Shown in pieces: positions 51,664 through 60,936 of a stretch of 64,000 bases of DNA. The DNA lies in the NCBI GenBank assembly GCA_034520365.1, contig JAXHNP010000008.1:117441-181440 (forward strand), written 5' to 3'. The notes under the pieces were generated by a model. It saw only the letters and a program-made list of their open reading frames with translations, was not told the DNA's origin and ran no database searches. This DNA comes from Desulfobacterales bacterium. Lineage in GTDB: Bacteria > Desulfobacterota > Desulfobacteria > Desulfobacterales > Desulfosalsimonadaceae. The first letter of the stretch is position 1. Every line of letters begins with the position of its first letter. A program made the translations under genes and the position numbers.

Positions 51664-53327
51664 ATGCAGGAAAAATGGCGGGCCAACATCTGGCCCAAGG
51701 TTGACCCCATGGTACCGCCCCTGCCCCGGCGCCCCATCTTTGAGGAGATCCGGGAACAGGCCGGGATCAGACCGGATAAAACGGCCCTTAATTTTTACGG
51801 CCACGAGGTGAGCTTCAGGCAGCTGGATGCGCTCTCGGATCAATTTGCCGGCGCCCTGCTGGCGCAGGGGATTCAAAAGGGCGATCGCGTGGCCTTGTAC
51901 CTGGAGAACTGCCCGCAGTTTGTCATCGGATTTTACGGCGTCATCAAAATGGGCGGGGTGGTGATTGCCTGCAGCCCCATGTATAAAAAAGACGAGCTGG
52001 ATTATGTGCTCTATGACGCCCAGCCCCGGGCTATTTTACTGGAAGACAATTTTTTTCCGATTCTGGACTCCTGTGAATATGCATTTACCCCGGAGACCAC
52101 CATTGTAACCAGTTTTTCCGATTTTCTGCCCCCGGAGCCGACCATCCCCATTCACTCCTCCATGTCTGCTGAGAAGCAGACCTTTCCCGGGACCACTGAC
52201 TGGGGAGATTTTTGCAGCAATCCGCCGGTCAGCTGCCGGAAGTGGCAATCAATCCGGAGGAGGACCTGATCCTGCTCCAGTATACCGCCGGCACAACCGG
52301 CCGGCCCAAGGGTGTCATGCTGACCCACGAAAATCTCGCTGTGCACGGTGCCCTGGTGAAGCATTTTTATGAATATGCAGAAGATGACTTGCACCTGGTT
52401 ATTCTGCCGCTTTTTCATGTCACCGGCCTGGATATCGCCATGAACCCGGCCCTGGCCAAAGGCAGCACGCTGATTCTTTTCGCCCGTTTCGATCTGATGA
52501 CCATGCTCAATGTGATTGCCGACTATAAGGTCACCCACATGGTCACCATTGCCCCTATAAATATCGCCATGCTCAGTGTCCCCAACATATCTGACTTTGA
52601 TTTCAGCCGCATCCGGCTGATTCTCTCGGGCGGTGCGCCCGTTCCCCTGGAAGTCCATCATAAATGGAAGAATACCATTGGCGTTCCCATTGTCGAAGGC
52701 TACGGGCTCAGTGAGTCAAGCGGCGGCATTATTGGCAACAACCGCCAGCACTACCAGCCCGGAACGGTTGGCGCCCCGGTTTATTATCACGATGTGAAGC
52801 TATGGAACAATGAGGAGAGCCGGGAGGCCGGCCTGGATGAGGCAGGAGAGCTCTGGATCCAGGGCCCCTGTATTATGAAAGGGTATTGGCAGGCTCCGGA
52901 GGAAACCCGGGCCATGCTCACAGATGACGGGTGGCTGAAAACCGGGGACGTGGCCAAAATCGATGAGGCGGGCTGGATCCGCATCGTCGGCAGAATAAAG
53001 GAGATGATCAAGGTTTCCGGCTACACGGTTTCGCTTGCCGAGATCGACGCCTATTTGCATGAGCATCCGGCTGTTGCGGAAGCCTGTACCATCGGGGTGC
53101 CGCATTCCTACCGGGGCGAGGAGCCCAAGGCCTTTGTGGTTTTGAACCCCGGCTATAAAGACAAGGTGACAGAAGAGGAAATCGTGGCCTTCTGTAAGAA
53201 CAAGATGGCGGCTTACAAATATCCCCGGGCGGTAGAATTTGTGGAAAGCCTGCCCAAGAGCGGCGCGGGAAAAGTTTTGCGGCGGGTGCTTTCGGAGAAA
53301 GAAAACGCCGGGGAAAGGGCCGGCTGA
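51664..53327 (+). CDS. Acyl-CoA ligase (AMP-forming), frame broken by one base
   Basis: Two consecutive frames make one AMP-binding enzyme. The first (51664-52269) covers the N-terminal domain (FYGHEVSFRQLDALSDQFAG, VALYLENCPQFVIGFYG). The second continues from near 52210 as QQSAGQLPEVAINPEEDLIL with the P-loop LQYTAGTTGRPKGVMLTH, YGLSESSGG and the C-terminal KTGDVAKIDEAGWIRIVGR, ending YPRAVEFVESLPKSGAGKVL (catalytic Lys). One missing T in the TTTTT run at 52208-52212 explains the break; repaired length about 555 residues. It would activate the pathway acid to its CoA thioester with ATP. Confidence 0.82.
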
Positions 53328-53463
53328 GCGCAATCCGCCGGTGCCTGAGAAGAAGGGAAGATGTTTCCGAACGCGGCGGTTGAGTTTATGTGTAAATAAA
53401 GATTGTGCTGCGGATCATTTTTAAATATGACTTAAAGATCAATTTTATTTTTTATCATCAAGA

Positions 53464-53503
53464 GCAAAGCGCAGGCGCGCCCGCGGGTTCGCCTGCGCTT
53501 TGC
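53464..53503. promoter_or_regulatory. 14-bp perfect stem-loop before the acyl-CoA dehydrogenase gene
   Basis: GCAAAGCGCAGGCG and CGCCTGCGCTTTGC pair perfectly around a 12-base loop. There is no T run after it, and the ribosome site AGGAGG follows 8 bp later. It may be an mRNA stability or processing hairpin between operon segments, or an operator. Confidence 0.55.
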
Positions 53504-53525
53504 GCAATCAAGGAGGAAGGTACGA

Positions 53526-55337
53526 ATGGCTCAGGTTATTGCCGACCGCCGGGACATTGATTTTGTGCTCTACGAGCAGCTCAATACGGAAGCCCTGGCC
53601 AAGGAAGACGCATTTGCGGGACTCAACCGCAAAACTTTTGATTTGATTATCTCCGAGGCGCGCAATTTCGCGGTCAAGGAGATCTTACCCACCCGCGAGG
53701 ATGGCGACCGCATCGGGGTCACTTTTGACAATGGTTTGGTGAAGGTGCCGGAGAGCTACCACCGGGTGCACAAGCTGCTGGTGGAGGGCGAATGGCCCTC
53801 CATGTCCGAAGATCCGGAAGTGGGGGGGCAGGGCATGCCCCACATTATCAGCCAGGCCGCGGCCGAATACATCGGCGGCGCCAACGGAACGGCCGTCGGC
53901 TATGCCCTGATGGGCCACGGCACCGGAAAGATGATTGATCTCTACGGCACTCAGGAGCAGAAGGATTTGTATCTCAAGAAGCTCTATACCGGGCAATGGG
54001 GCGGCACGATGCTTTTGACCGAGCCCAATGCAGGCTCTGACGTGGGAGCTTTGACCACAACAGCCGAAAAAAATGATGACGGCACCTACAGCATCACCGG
54101 CAACAAGATATTTATCACCAACGGGGAGCACGATCTTACCGAGAATATCATTCATCCGGTTCTTGCCCGGGTGGAAGGTGCGCCGGCAGGGACCAAGGGA
54201 ATCTCCATCTTTATTGTTCCCAAGATCCGTGTAAATGCGGACGGCAGTCTGGGAGAGCCTAATGATGTCGTCTGCACGGGCATTGAAGAGAAGATGGGCA
54301 TTCACGGCAGCGCCACCTGCAGCCTGGCTTTAGGCGGCAGGGGGAAATGCCGGGGGTATCTTTTGGGCGAGGAGAACAAGGGCATGCGGATCATGTTCCA
54401 CATGATGAATGAGGCCCGCCTGGACGTGGGCTTCCAGGGTATTGTTGCCGCATCGACCGCCTACCTTTATGCGCTTAATTATGCCCGTGAAAGACTTCAG
54501 GGCCGCGAACTCGGGGCCGGCAAGGAGGCTGCGGAGCAGGTGCCCATTATCCGGCATCCGGATGTGCGCCGTATGCTTTTGTGGATGAAATGCCATGTGG
54601 AAGGCATGCGCAGCCTGGTTTACTATGTTTGTCAGTTGTTCGACACTGCCAAATGCACGGATGACCCGGAAACCAAAAAAGCCTGCAACGACATGGCCGA
54701 GCTGCTCACTCCGATAATCAAGGCCTATGGCACCGACCGGGGCTTTGAGGTCTGCGTCCAGGCGATACAGGTCTATGGCGGTTACGGCTATATCCGGGAG
54801 TACCCGGTGGAGCAGCTGGCCCGGGATTGCAAGATCCATTCCCTTTATGAAGGAACCAACGGCATACAGGCCATGGACCTGCTGGGCCGGAAGCTGGGAA
54901 TGAATGACGGCGCCGTTTTCATGCAAATGGTCCGGGAGATGCAGGAGACCATTGCTGCGGCCAGGGAGGTGGATTCGCTGAGGGAATTGGCGGACCAGGC
55001 TGAGGCCGCTGTCAACCGCCTGGGTGAAGTGGCGCTTCACATGGGCAAATCGGCGCGTTCCGCGGCGTTTAAAACCGCATTTGCCGGCGCTGCGCCTTTT
55101 CTTGAGGTCACCGGCGATGTGATCATGAGCTGGATGCTCCTGTGGCGGGCTCGACTGGCTGCACAGAAGCTTGAAAACGGAGCGGCCAAAAAGGATCAGG
55201 CCTTTTACAAGGGACAGGTAAAGAGCGCGGACTTTTTTATCCATAAGGTGCTTCCCGGCACACTGGGTAAAATGAATGCCCTTACCAACGATAATGCGGC
55301 CGTGGTTGAAATCGAAGAAGCCTCTTTCGGGGGATGA
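53526..55337 (+). CDS. Acyl-CoA dehydrogenase (long, about 600-residue type)
   Basis: 603 residues, with AAGGAGGAAGG before the ATG. Conserved segments: MLLTEPNAGSDVGALTT (FAD/substrate loop), FITNGEHDLTENIIHPVLAR and the C-terminal VYGGYGYIREYPVEQLARD. The catalytic Glu is in HSLYEGTNGIQAMDLLGRK near residue 441. The extra C-terminal domain of about 130 residues defines the DmdC/FadE5-like branch, which takes bulky, branched or thio-substituted acyl-CoAs as well as fatty ones. It would make the first desaturation of the beta-oxidation sequence encoded by this island. Confidence 0.9.
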   Translation: MAQVIADRRDIDFVLYEQLNTEALAKEDAFAGLNRKTFDLIISEARNFAVKEILPTREDGDRIGVTFDNGLVKVPESYHRVHKLLVEGEWPSMSEDPEVGGQGMPHIISQAAAEYIGGANGTAVGYALMGHGTGKMIDLYGTQEQKDLYLKKLYTGQWGGTMLLTEPNAGSDVGALTTTAEKNDDGTYSITGNKIFITNGEHDLTENIIHPVLARVEGAPAGTKGISIFIVPKIRVNADGSLGEPNDVVCTGIEEKMGIHGSATCSLALGGRGKCRGYLLGEENKGMRIMFHMMNEARLDVGFQGIVAASTAYLYALNYARERLQGRELGAGKEAAEQVPIIRHPDVRRMLLWMKCHVEGMRSLVYYVCQLFDTAKCTDDPETKKACNDMAELLTPIIKAYGTDRGFEVCVQAIQVYGGYGYIREYPVEQLARDCKIHSLYEGTNGIQAMDLLGRKLGMNDGAVFMQMVREMQETIAAAREVDSLRELADQAEAAVNRLGEVALHMGKSARSAAFKTAFAGAAPFLEVTGDVIMSWMLLWRARLAAQKLENGAAKKDQAFYKGQVKSADFFIHKVLPGTLGKMNALTNDNAAVVEIEEASFGG

Positions 55338-55429
55338 CAGCTCTCCTGTCAACAGTCGGCGCTCATGCGCCCGCCGGGAGCACTGCCGGTGATGTCAAAA
55401 AAAATTGCAGACATGAGTAATCGTATGGA

Positions 55430-55457
55430 TATTGATCCCCGGGGCCCCGGGGATCAA
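55430..55457. terminator. 28-bp perfect palindrome after the acyl-CoA dehydrogenase gene
   Basis: ATTGATCCCCGG...CCGGGGATCAAT is a perfect palindrome of 28 bp, about 95 bp after the stop codon. A T6 run (GGCCGTTTTTT) follows 7 bp later. It probably terminates the upstream transcript, though the gap to the T run is larger than usual. Confidence 0.5.
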
Positions 55458-55651
55458 TACGGCCGTTTTTTCCCTCCTTCCGTGACCCCGAAAAGCGCCG
55501 GCCTTCAAATTTTTTTCCTGTAAATCCTAACGCGTCGCCCGGGCGGCAGGCAGGCGCAACATGTTGGCTGCCAGGATCAATATGTTGTTCATGCATGGCC
55601 AGCAGTCTTCCATTTCATCTCTAACATTTTGAAATTAAAATACAATTTTTA

Positions 55652-55668
55652 TTGGCATCGTATTTGCA
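55652..55668 (+). promoter_or_regulatory. Sigma54 (-24/-12) promoter upstream of the second acyl-CoA ligase
   Basis: TTGGCATCGTATTTGCA carries the invariant GG and GC dinucleotides ten bases apart and matches TTGGCA...TTGCA. It lies 65 bp before the start codon at 55733, in an AT-rich 395-bp gap. A sigma54-dependent activator is encoded at the end of the same gene block. Confidence 0.75.
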
Positions 55669-55732
55669 AATAACTCCCTGAAGCTTGATATGCCCCGGGA
55701 ATGATGATTTTGAAGCAGTGAAAGGCGATGAT

Positions 55733-57372
55733 ATGGAAAAGATTTGGCTGAAGTCCTATGCCCCGAATGTTCCGGCCAGTTTGTCCTATAACGGCTTGAG
55801 CATGCCGGAACTTTTGACAAAAACCGCTGCGGCCTTTCCCTCCCGCCCAGCGGTGTCATTTTGGGAGCCCGCCTGAACTTCCGGCAGCTGGAAGCGCAGG
55901 TCAACCAACTGGCCAATGCCTTGATGCACCTCGGGGTGCAGCCCGGGGATAAAGTCGCCCTGCTGCTGCCCAATATTCCCCAAATCTGTGTTGCTGTGTA
56001 TGCGCTCTGGCGGATTGGCGCCGTTGTGGTGATGAACAATCCATTATATACCGATACCGAGCTGGAGCACCAGATCAAGGATTCCGAAGCCGGTTTTCTG
56101 ATCTGCCTGGATCTTCTCGCCCCCCGAATGGTTGCCCTGAAGCCCCGGACCCATGTACAGAAAATCATCGTGGCCCATATCCGGGATTATCTCCGGTTTC
56201 CGAAGAAACAGCTCTTTCCCCTCCTGGCCCGGGACAAGCATAAAAAAATGGCATCCGGCCAGGACATTATTGAATGGGAGGAACTGCTGCACGCTTTTCC
56301 TGATAAGCATCCGGGCACTAGAGCGAACATCGATGACGTGGCTGCCCTTCAATATACAGGGGGGACCACAGGCGTCAGCAAGGGGGTTATTCTGACCCAT
56401 AGGAATTTTTCCGTCAACTGCCAGCAGGGGCTGGAGTGGATTCCGGACCTGGAGCCCGGGGAAGCCGTGGTTCTGGGTACGCTGCCCATATTTCACGCCT
56501 TTGGGCTGTTCGTTATGAATATGTGTGTTTCCGCCGGCTTTGCCAATGTGCTCATCCCCCGGCCGGAAGCGGGCGCGATATTAAAGGCGATTGACAAGGA
56601 GCGGGTGACGCTTTTTCCCGGCGTGCCCACCATGTTCATCGGCATGTTAAATGATCCCAAGCTCCCCAAATACGATCTTTCATCACTCCGGATTTGTGTT
56701 TCCGGAGCGGCGCCCTGCCCGGTCGAGGTCATCAGGCAATTTGAAAAAGTCAGCGGTTCGCAGATCGTGGAGGGCTACGGAATATCCGAGGCCAGCCCGG
56801 CCACATGCATTAATCCGGTTGGCGGCGTCAACAAACCGGGATCCATTGGACTGCCCTTGCCGGATACGGATGTCAAAATCGTCGATACCCTGGATTCAGA
56901 CCGGGAGCTTGGCGTGGAGGAAGCCGGCGAGTTGTGTTTCCGGGGGCCGCAGGTGAGCGGGCAGGGGTACTACCGCATTCCCGAGGAAACTGCCAAAACT
57001 TTTTCAGGCGGATGGCTCTATACCGGTGATATCGCCAAATTGGATGCGGATGGCTACGTGTGGATCGTGGACAGGAAAAAGGACATGATTATTGCCGGGG
57101 GATACAATGTGTATCCCAGGGATATAGAGGAAGTGCTTTTCCAGCACTCAAAAATACTGGAGGCCTGCGTCAAGGGTATCAGCGACCCCTACCGCGGGGA
57201 AACCGTAAAGGCCTATGTGGTCATCCGGGAAGGCGGGCAAATGAGCGAGGCAGAGGTGATTGACTGGTGCAAACAGAAGCTGGCCGCGTACAAGGTGCCC
57301 AAGCTCGTGGAATTCCGGAATGAACTGCCCAAGAGCGCGGTGGGCAAGATACTGCGCAAGGATCTGGATTAG
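55733..57372 (+). CDS. Long-chain-type acyl-CoA ligase (AMP-forming), frame broken by one base
   Basis: The frame from ATG 55733 reads MEKIWLKSYAPNVPASLSYN to SRPAVSFW and then shifts. The second frame, from 55861, gives GARLNFRQLEAQVNQLANAL, P-loop LQYTGGTTGVSKGVILTH, EGYGISEASPATC, YTGDIAKLDADGYVWIVDRK and the C-terminal LPKSAVGKILRKDL (catalytic Lys). One missing G in the GGG near 55863 accounts for the break; repaired length about 547 residues. It is FadD-like in layout. It is the first gene after the sigma54 promoter and leads into the beta-oxidation genes. Confidence 0.83.
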
Positions 57373-57433
57373 CGGAAAAATGCTTCATACGCAGTCAAGG
57401 ATATATTGTTAATCATTTAGGGAGGTCCGGAAA

Positions 57434-59584
57434 ATGAAAACAGATTTTAAGACAATCGATGTTGCGATCAAAGAGGGAACCGCCATCCTGCGATTAAACA
57501 ACCCGCCGGTTAACCAGCTCTCCGCGCAGCTTCGCGAGGATATGCAGGAGGCCTTTGACCAGGCTTTTGCTTCCGATGAGGTCAAATCCGTGGTTTTGAC
57601 CGGAACCGGGAAAAATTTTATTGCCGGCGCGGATATAAAGGAAATGCTTGAGGTAAGCGATGAGAAGGCATTGCTCCAGGGGGTTCTGGCCTATGATGCA
57701 TTCTATAACCAGATCGAAGATGCGCAAAAGCCGGTTGTTGCAGCAATTAACGGCCCCGCCCTCGGAGGCGGCCTGGAGTTGGCCATGTCCTGCCACTGTC
57801 GCGTGGCAGCTGCGCCAATAAAGGTTGGCCAGCCCGAAGTTCAGGTGGGCTTGATTCCCGGCGCCGGGGGGACCCAGCGCCTGCCCAGGCTGGTGGGACT
57901 TCCCAAGGCCCTGGAAATGATAACCGTCGGCAACCCCATTCCCGCTGAACAGGCCCGGGAGCTGGGGCTTGTGGATGAAGTTGTGCCGCCGGGGGAACTG
58001 GAATCCCGCGCGCTTGAAAAAGCCGGTGAACTGGCCGCCAAGCCCAAAAAGCTTGAAGGGTGCCGGACCGGCCGGCGAACCGACAAACTACCCTCAGCCG
58101 AAGAAAAGTCGCAGATTATCGGGGCGGCCAGGGAGATGACCCGGAAAAAAGCCAAGGACTTCAGCATTCCCATGAAGGCCATCGATGCGATGGACAAGGG
58201 CCTGAGCGATGATTTCCAGGCGGATTTAAAGGTTGAGGCGCAAATTTTCGCCCAATGCGCGGTGTCCCAGGAAGCCCGGAACATGATTGGCATCTTTTTG
58301 AATTCCCGGGCGGCCGGGCGTGTGCCCCGGCTCAAGGGGGTGGCGCCAAAAAAAATCCAAACCGTTGCCATGCTGGGCCTTGGCGTCATGGGCTCCGGGG
58401 TTTCCAATCTGCTGTTGCGCAATGGCTACCAGGCCATTTTGTGGGAGGTAAATGAAGAAGCGCTGGAACGGGGTAAAAAGGCGGTTCGCAAGACCTTTGC
58501 CCATCCCATAAAAAAGGGCTCCATGTCGGAGGCGGATCTGGAAGCGCTTTTCAATGCCCAGGCGGATTTTACAACGGATCTGGCAGCCGTGGCCGGTGCA
58601 GACCTCGTCATCGAGGCGGTTCTTGAAGATATGGCGATCAAAAAGGACCTGTGGTCCAAGGTGGACGGCATTTGCAGCCCGGAGGCCGTTTTTGCAACCA
58701 ATACTTCCGCCCTGCCTGTTTCCGAACTGGCCGGGGCACTGAAAAATCCGGCGCGAATGATCGGCCTGCATTTTTTTAATCCGGCTGAACGCATGCAGCT
58801 GGTTGAAGTGATCAGCGGACGGGAGAGCTCAGATACGGACCTGGCGACAGGAGTGGATTTTTCAAAAAAAATCAAAAAAATACCCGTTGTTGTCAATGAC
58901 GGGCCGGGTTTTTATGTCTCCCGCCAGTTGAATGCCCTGATGAATGAATGCTTTTTCATGCTGGAAGAGGGCTATCCCATGAACGTTGTGGATCGTGTGT
59001 TAACCGATTTTGGAATGCCCATGGGGCCCCTGACATTAAACGACCTGACCGGGATTGATATCGGCTATCATGTGGCCAAAAATTTCGAGGGCGCCTTCGG
59101 CGAGCGCTGGAAGCTCTCCGAACTGCATCAGAAGGTCTTTGACAGCGGCTTTTTCGGCCGAAAAACCGGGGCCGGGTTCTATGACTATTCGGATAAGAAA
59201 CCGGTCCCGAATCCCAAAATACAGGAACTGATTGATAGTCATTTAAAGGAAAACGGGGTGAGTCCAAAAGAGGCGGCTGATGTTGATAAGCAGGCGCTTT
59301 TGGACCGGATGATGGCAAGGGCCATAAACGAAGCGGCTTTCATGATAGCGGAAGGAATCTGTGACCGGCCCTGGGATATGGACCTGGCAATGGTTTATGG
59401 CTGCGGCTTCCCCCCCCACAAAGGCGGGATCCTGCGTTATGCCGACAAATGGGGCTTAGACAATGTCAGGGACAGGCTGGAAAAATTTCATGCCGTGTAC
59501 GGCGAGAGGTACCGACCTTGCCCCTTGATTGCGGAACTGGCGGAAAAAGGGCAAAATTTTTATGAAATGGGCTCCCAAAAATAA
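57434..59584 (+). CDS. Bifunctional enoyl-CoA hydratase / 3-hydroxyacyl-CoA dehydrogenase (FadJ/FadB-like)
   Basis: 716 residues, GGGAGG upstream of the ATG. The N-terminal crotonase domain (1-190) has GKNFIAGADIKEM (oxyanion hole), GPALGGGLELAMSC and PEVQVGLIPGAGGTQRLPRL with the catalytic Glu pair. The NAD domain has AMLGLGVMGSGVSNLLL near residue 315. The dehydrogenase His lies in MIGLHFFNPAERMQLVEVI, followed by two C-terminal 3HCDH repeats. It performs hydration and NAD-dependent oxidation in beta-oxidation. It lies 61 bp after the ligase gene. Confidence 0.92.
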   Translation: MKTDFKTIDVAIKEGTAILRLNNPPVNQLSAQLREDMQEAFDQAFASDEVKSVVLTGTGKNFIAGADIKEMLEVSDEKALLQGVLAYDAFYNQIEDAQKPVVAAINGPALGGGLELAMSCHCRVAAAPIKVGQPEVQVGLIPGAGGTQRLPRLVGLPKALEMITVGNPIPAEQARELGLVDEVVPPGELESRALEKAGELAAKPKKLEGCRTGRRTDKLPSAEEKSQIIGAAREMTRKKAKDFSIPMKAIDAMDKGLSDDFQADLKVEAQIFAQCAVSQEARNMIGIFLNSRAAGRVPRLKGVAPKKIQTVAMLGLGVMGSGVSNLLLRNGYQAILWEVNEEALERGKKAVRKTFAHPIKKGSMSEADLEALFNAQADFTTDLAAVAGADLVIEAVLEDMAIKKDLWSKVDGICSPEAVFATNTSALPVSELAGALKNPARMIGLHFFNPAERMQLVEVISGRESSDTDLATGVDFSKKIKKIPVVVNDGPGFYVSRQLNALMNECFFMLEEGYPMNVVDRVLTDFGMPMGPLTLNDLTGIDIGYHVAKNFEGAFGERWKLSELHQKVFDSGFFGRKTGAGFYDYSDKKPVPNPKIQELIDSHLKENGVSPKEAADVDKQALLDRMMARAINEAAFMIAEGICDRPWDMDLAMVYGCGFPPHKGGILRYADKWGLDNVRDRLEKFHAVYGERYRPCPLIAELAEKGQNFYEMGSQK

Positions 59585-59647
59585 TGCCGGTGAAAAGCGC
59601 AGGACAGCAATTATTGCTTTAACATCTTGAGACGCAAGGAGAATTTT

Positions 59648-60832
59648 ATGAGCAAATTAAAAGGTAAGGTGGCGATTGTTGGAATAGGGGAGGTGCCGAC
59701 CGGCCGTCACAAGGACACGCCAACTATCTATCACGCCATCGAATCGGCCAGGCAGGCAATCAAGGATTCCGGGCTGTCAAAGGATGATATTGATTATGTC
59801 ATGCCGACAGCCGCCTTGTACAGTGCGGCCTTTAACACGGAGATGGTTACCGCCCGGGTCGTAGAGGAGCTCGGGCTTTGGAACGCAAGAAAAAACTGCC
59901 AGATTTTTGCCGGCGGCGCCAGCAGCAGCTGCGGATTGCAGATGGCCGCCAGCCTGATTTATTCCGGAGCCGCCAAAAATGTGCTATATGTTCATGCGGA
60001 TCGGCTGGGCACCGGCGTGGATCTGCAGGCCGGCATTGATCTTTTTGCCACAGCCGGGACCTCGCCTGAATGGGAAGTGCCTTTTGGACAGCACTATTCA
60101 GTTGTTGCGGCCCTGAGCACCACCCGGTACCAATATGAAACCGGGACCACCGATGAGCAAATGGCCGCTGTCTGCGTGTCCAACCGCAAGTGGGCCGAGT
60201 TGAATCCCAACGCCTATTTCCGCAAACCCCTGAGCGTTGAAGAGGTAATGGCCTCCAAAATGCTCTCCACGCCTTTACGGGCCAAAATGTCCAACATGCT
60301 CTTTGACGGTGGTTCGGCCTTTGTCCTGACAAGTGCGGAGCGGGCAAAGGATTTGAAGGAAAAGCCCGCCTATGTGCTGGGAGAGGGGGGATTGGTCACC
60401 CATTTTGTCTATTCCCAGGAGCCTGACATCACCCGGTTTGCATGGGCAAAGGCCGCCAAAGAGGCGTTTGAAGAGGCCGGCATCGGTCCGGAGGACATCG
60501 ATGTGGCCGAAATCTATGATTCCTATCCCATTTTTCAGATTCTTGGATTCGAGGAGCTGGGTTTTTGCGAAAGAGGCCAGGCCGGAGAAATTTTTGCCAG
60601 GGGCGACACCTGGCCGGGAGGCCGTATCCCTTGTACCACCGACGGCGGGATGCTTTCCAAAGGGCATATAGGTGCGGGCGGCGGTGTGTCCCTGCTTGTG
60701 GAGGCGGCGCGGCAGCTGATGGGCAAAGCCGGGGAGCGGCAGGTGCCGGGTGCGCGTTTTGCGGTGGAGACAGCTACGGGCGGAACTTATTTTGATTCTC
60801 AGGTTACCATTTTGGGCAATGAAATCCCCTGA
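59648..60832 (+). CDS. Thiolase-fold protein lacking the catalytic Cys (Ltp2/lipid-transfer-like)
   Basis: 394 residues from ATG 59648 (AAGGAGA upstream). The fold is thiolase-like (KVAIVGIGEVPTGRHKDTPT, VVEELGLWNARKNCQIFAGG, GGMLSKGHIGAGGGVSLLVE). By alignment with the 33065 thiolase, the nucleophile Cys position falls on Gly in IFAGGASSSCG, the HDCF histidine motif is YDSYP (in AEIYDSYPIFQILGFE), and the second Cys is missing. The same losses, with Tyr in place of His, are seen in Ltp2/DitF-type steroid side-chain retro-aldolases, which work with a DUF35 partner. A non-thiolytic C-C cleavage or a scaffold role is therefore inferred. It ends the island's plus-strand operon. Confidence 0.78.
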   Translation: MSKLKGKVAIVGIGEVPTGRHKDTPTIYHAIESARQAIKDSGLSKDDIDYVMPTAALYSAAFNTEMVTARVVEELGLWNARKNCQIFAGGASSSCGLQMAASLIYSGAAKNVLYVHADRLGTGVDLQAGIDLFATAGTSPEWEVPFGQHYSVVAALSTTRYQYETGTTDEQMAAVCVSNRKWAELNPNAYFRKPLSVEEVMASKMLSTPLRAKMSNMLFDGGSAFVLTSAERAKDLKEKPAYVLGEGGLVTHFVYSQEPDITRFAWAKAAKEAFEEAGIGPEDIDVAEIYDSYPIFQILGFEELGFCERGQAGEIFARGDTWPGGRIPCTTDGGMLSKGHIGAGGGVSLLVEAARQLMGKAGERQVPGARFAVETATGGTYFDSQVTILGNEIP

Positions 60833-60860
60833 CGGCAGCATCCTTTTGCCCTGAAATCCA

Positions 60861-60894
60861 CAAGGCCCCTGCTGCCGAGGCAGCAGGGGCCTTG
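60861..60894. terminator. Bidirectional intrinsic terminator
   Basis: CAAGGCCCCTGCTGCC and GGCAGCAGGGGCCTTG pair perfectly (16 bp). It sits between the convergent thiolase-like and regulator genes and has short T/A tracts on both sides, so it can serve both. Confidence 0.85.
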
Positions 60895-60936
60895 TTATGT
60901 GTTGTCCGGCCGGAATCAGGAGAGGGACTCCGGCGA

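Noticed and set aside
54330..55352. 340-codon minus-strand frame opposite the acyl-CoA dehydrogenase
   Set aside because: It is antisense to a complete, well-conserved gene and has a His/Arg-rich shadow composition.
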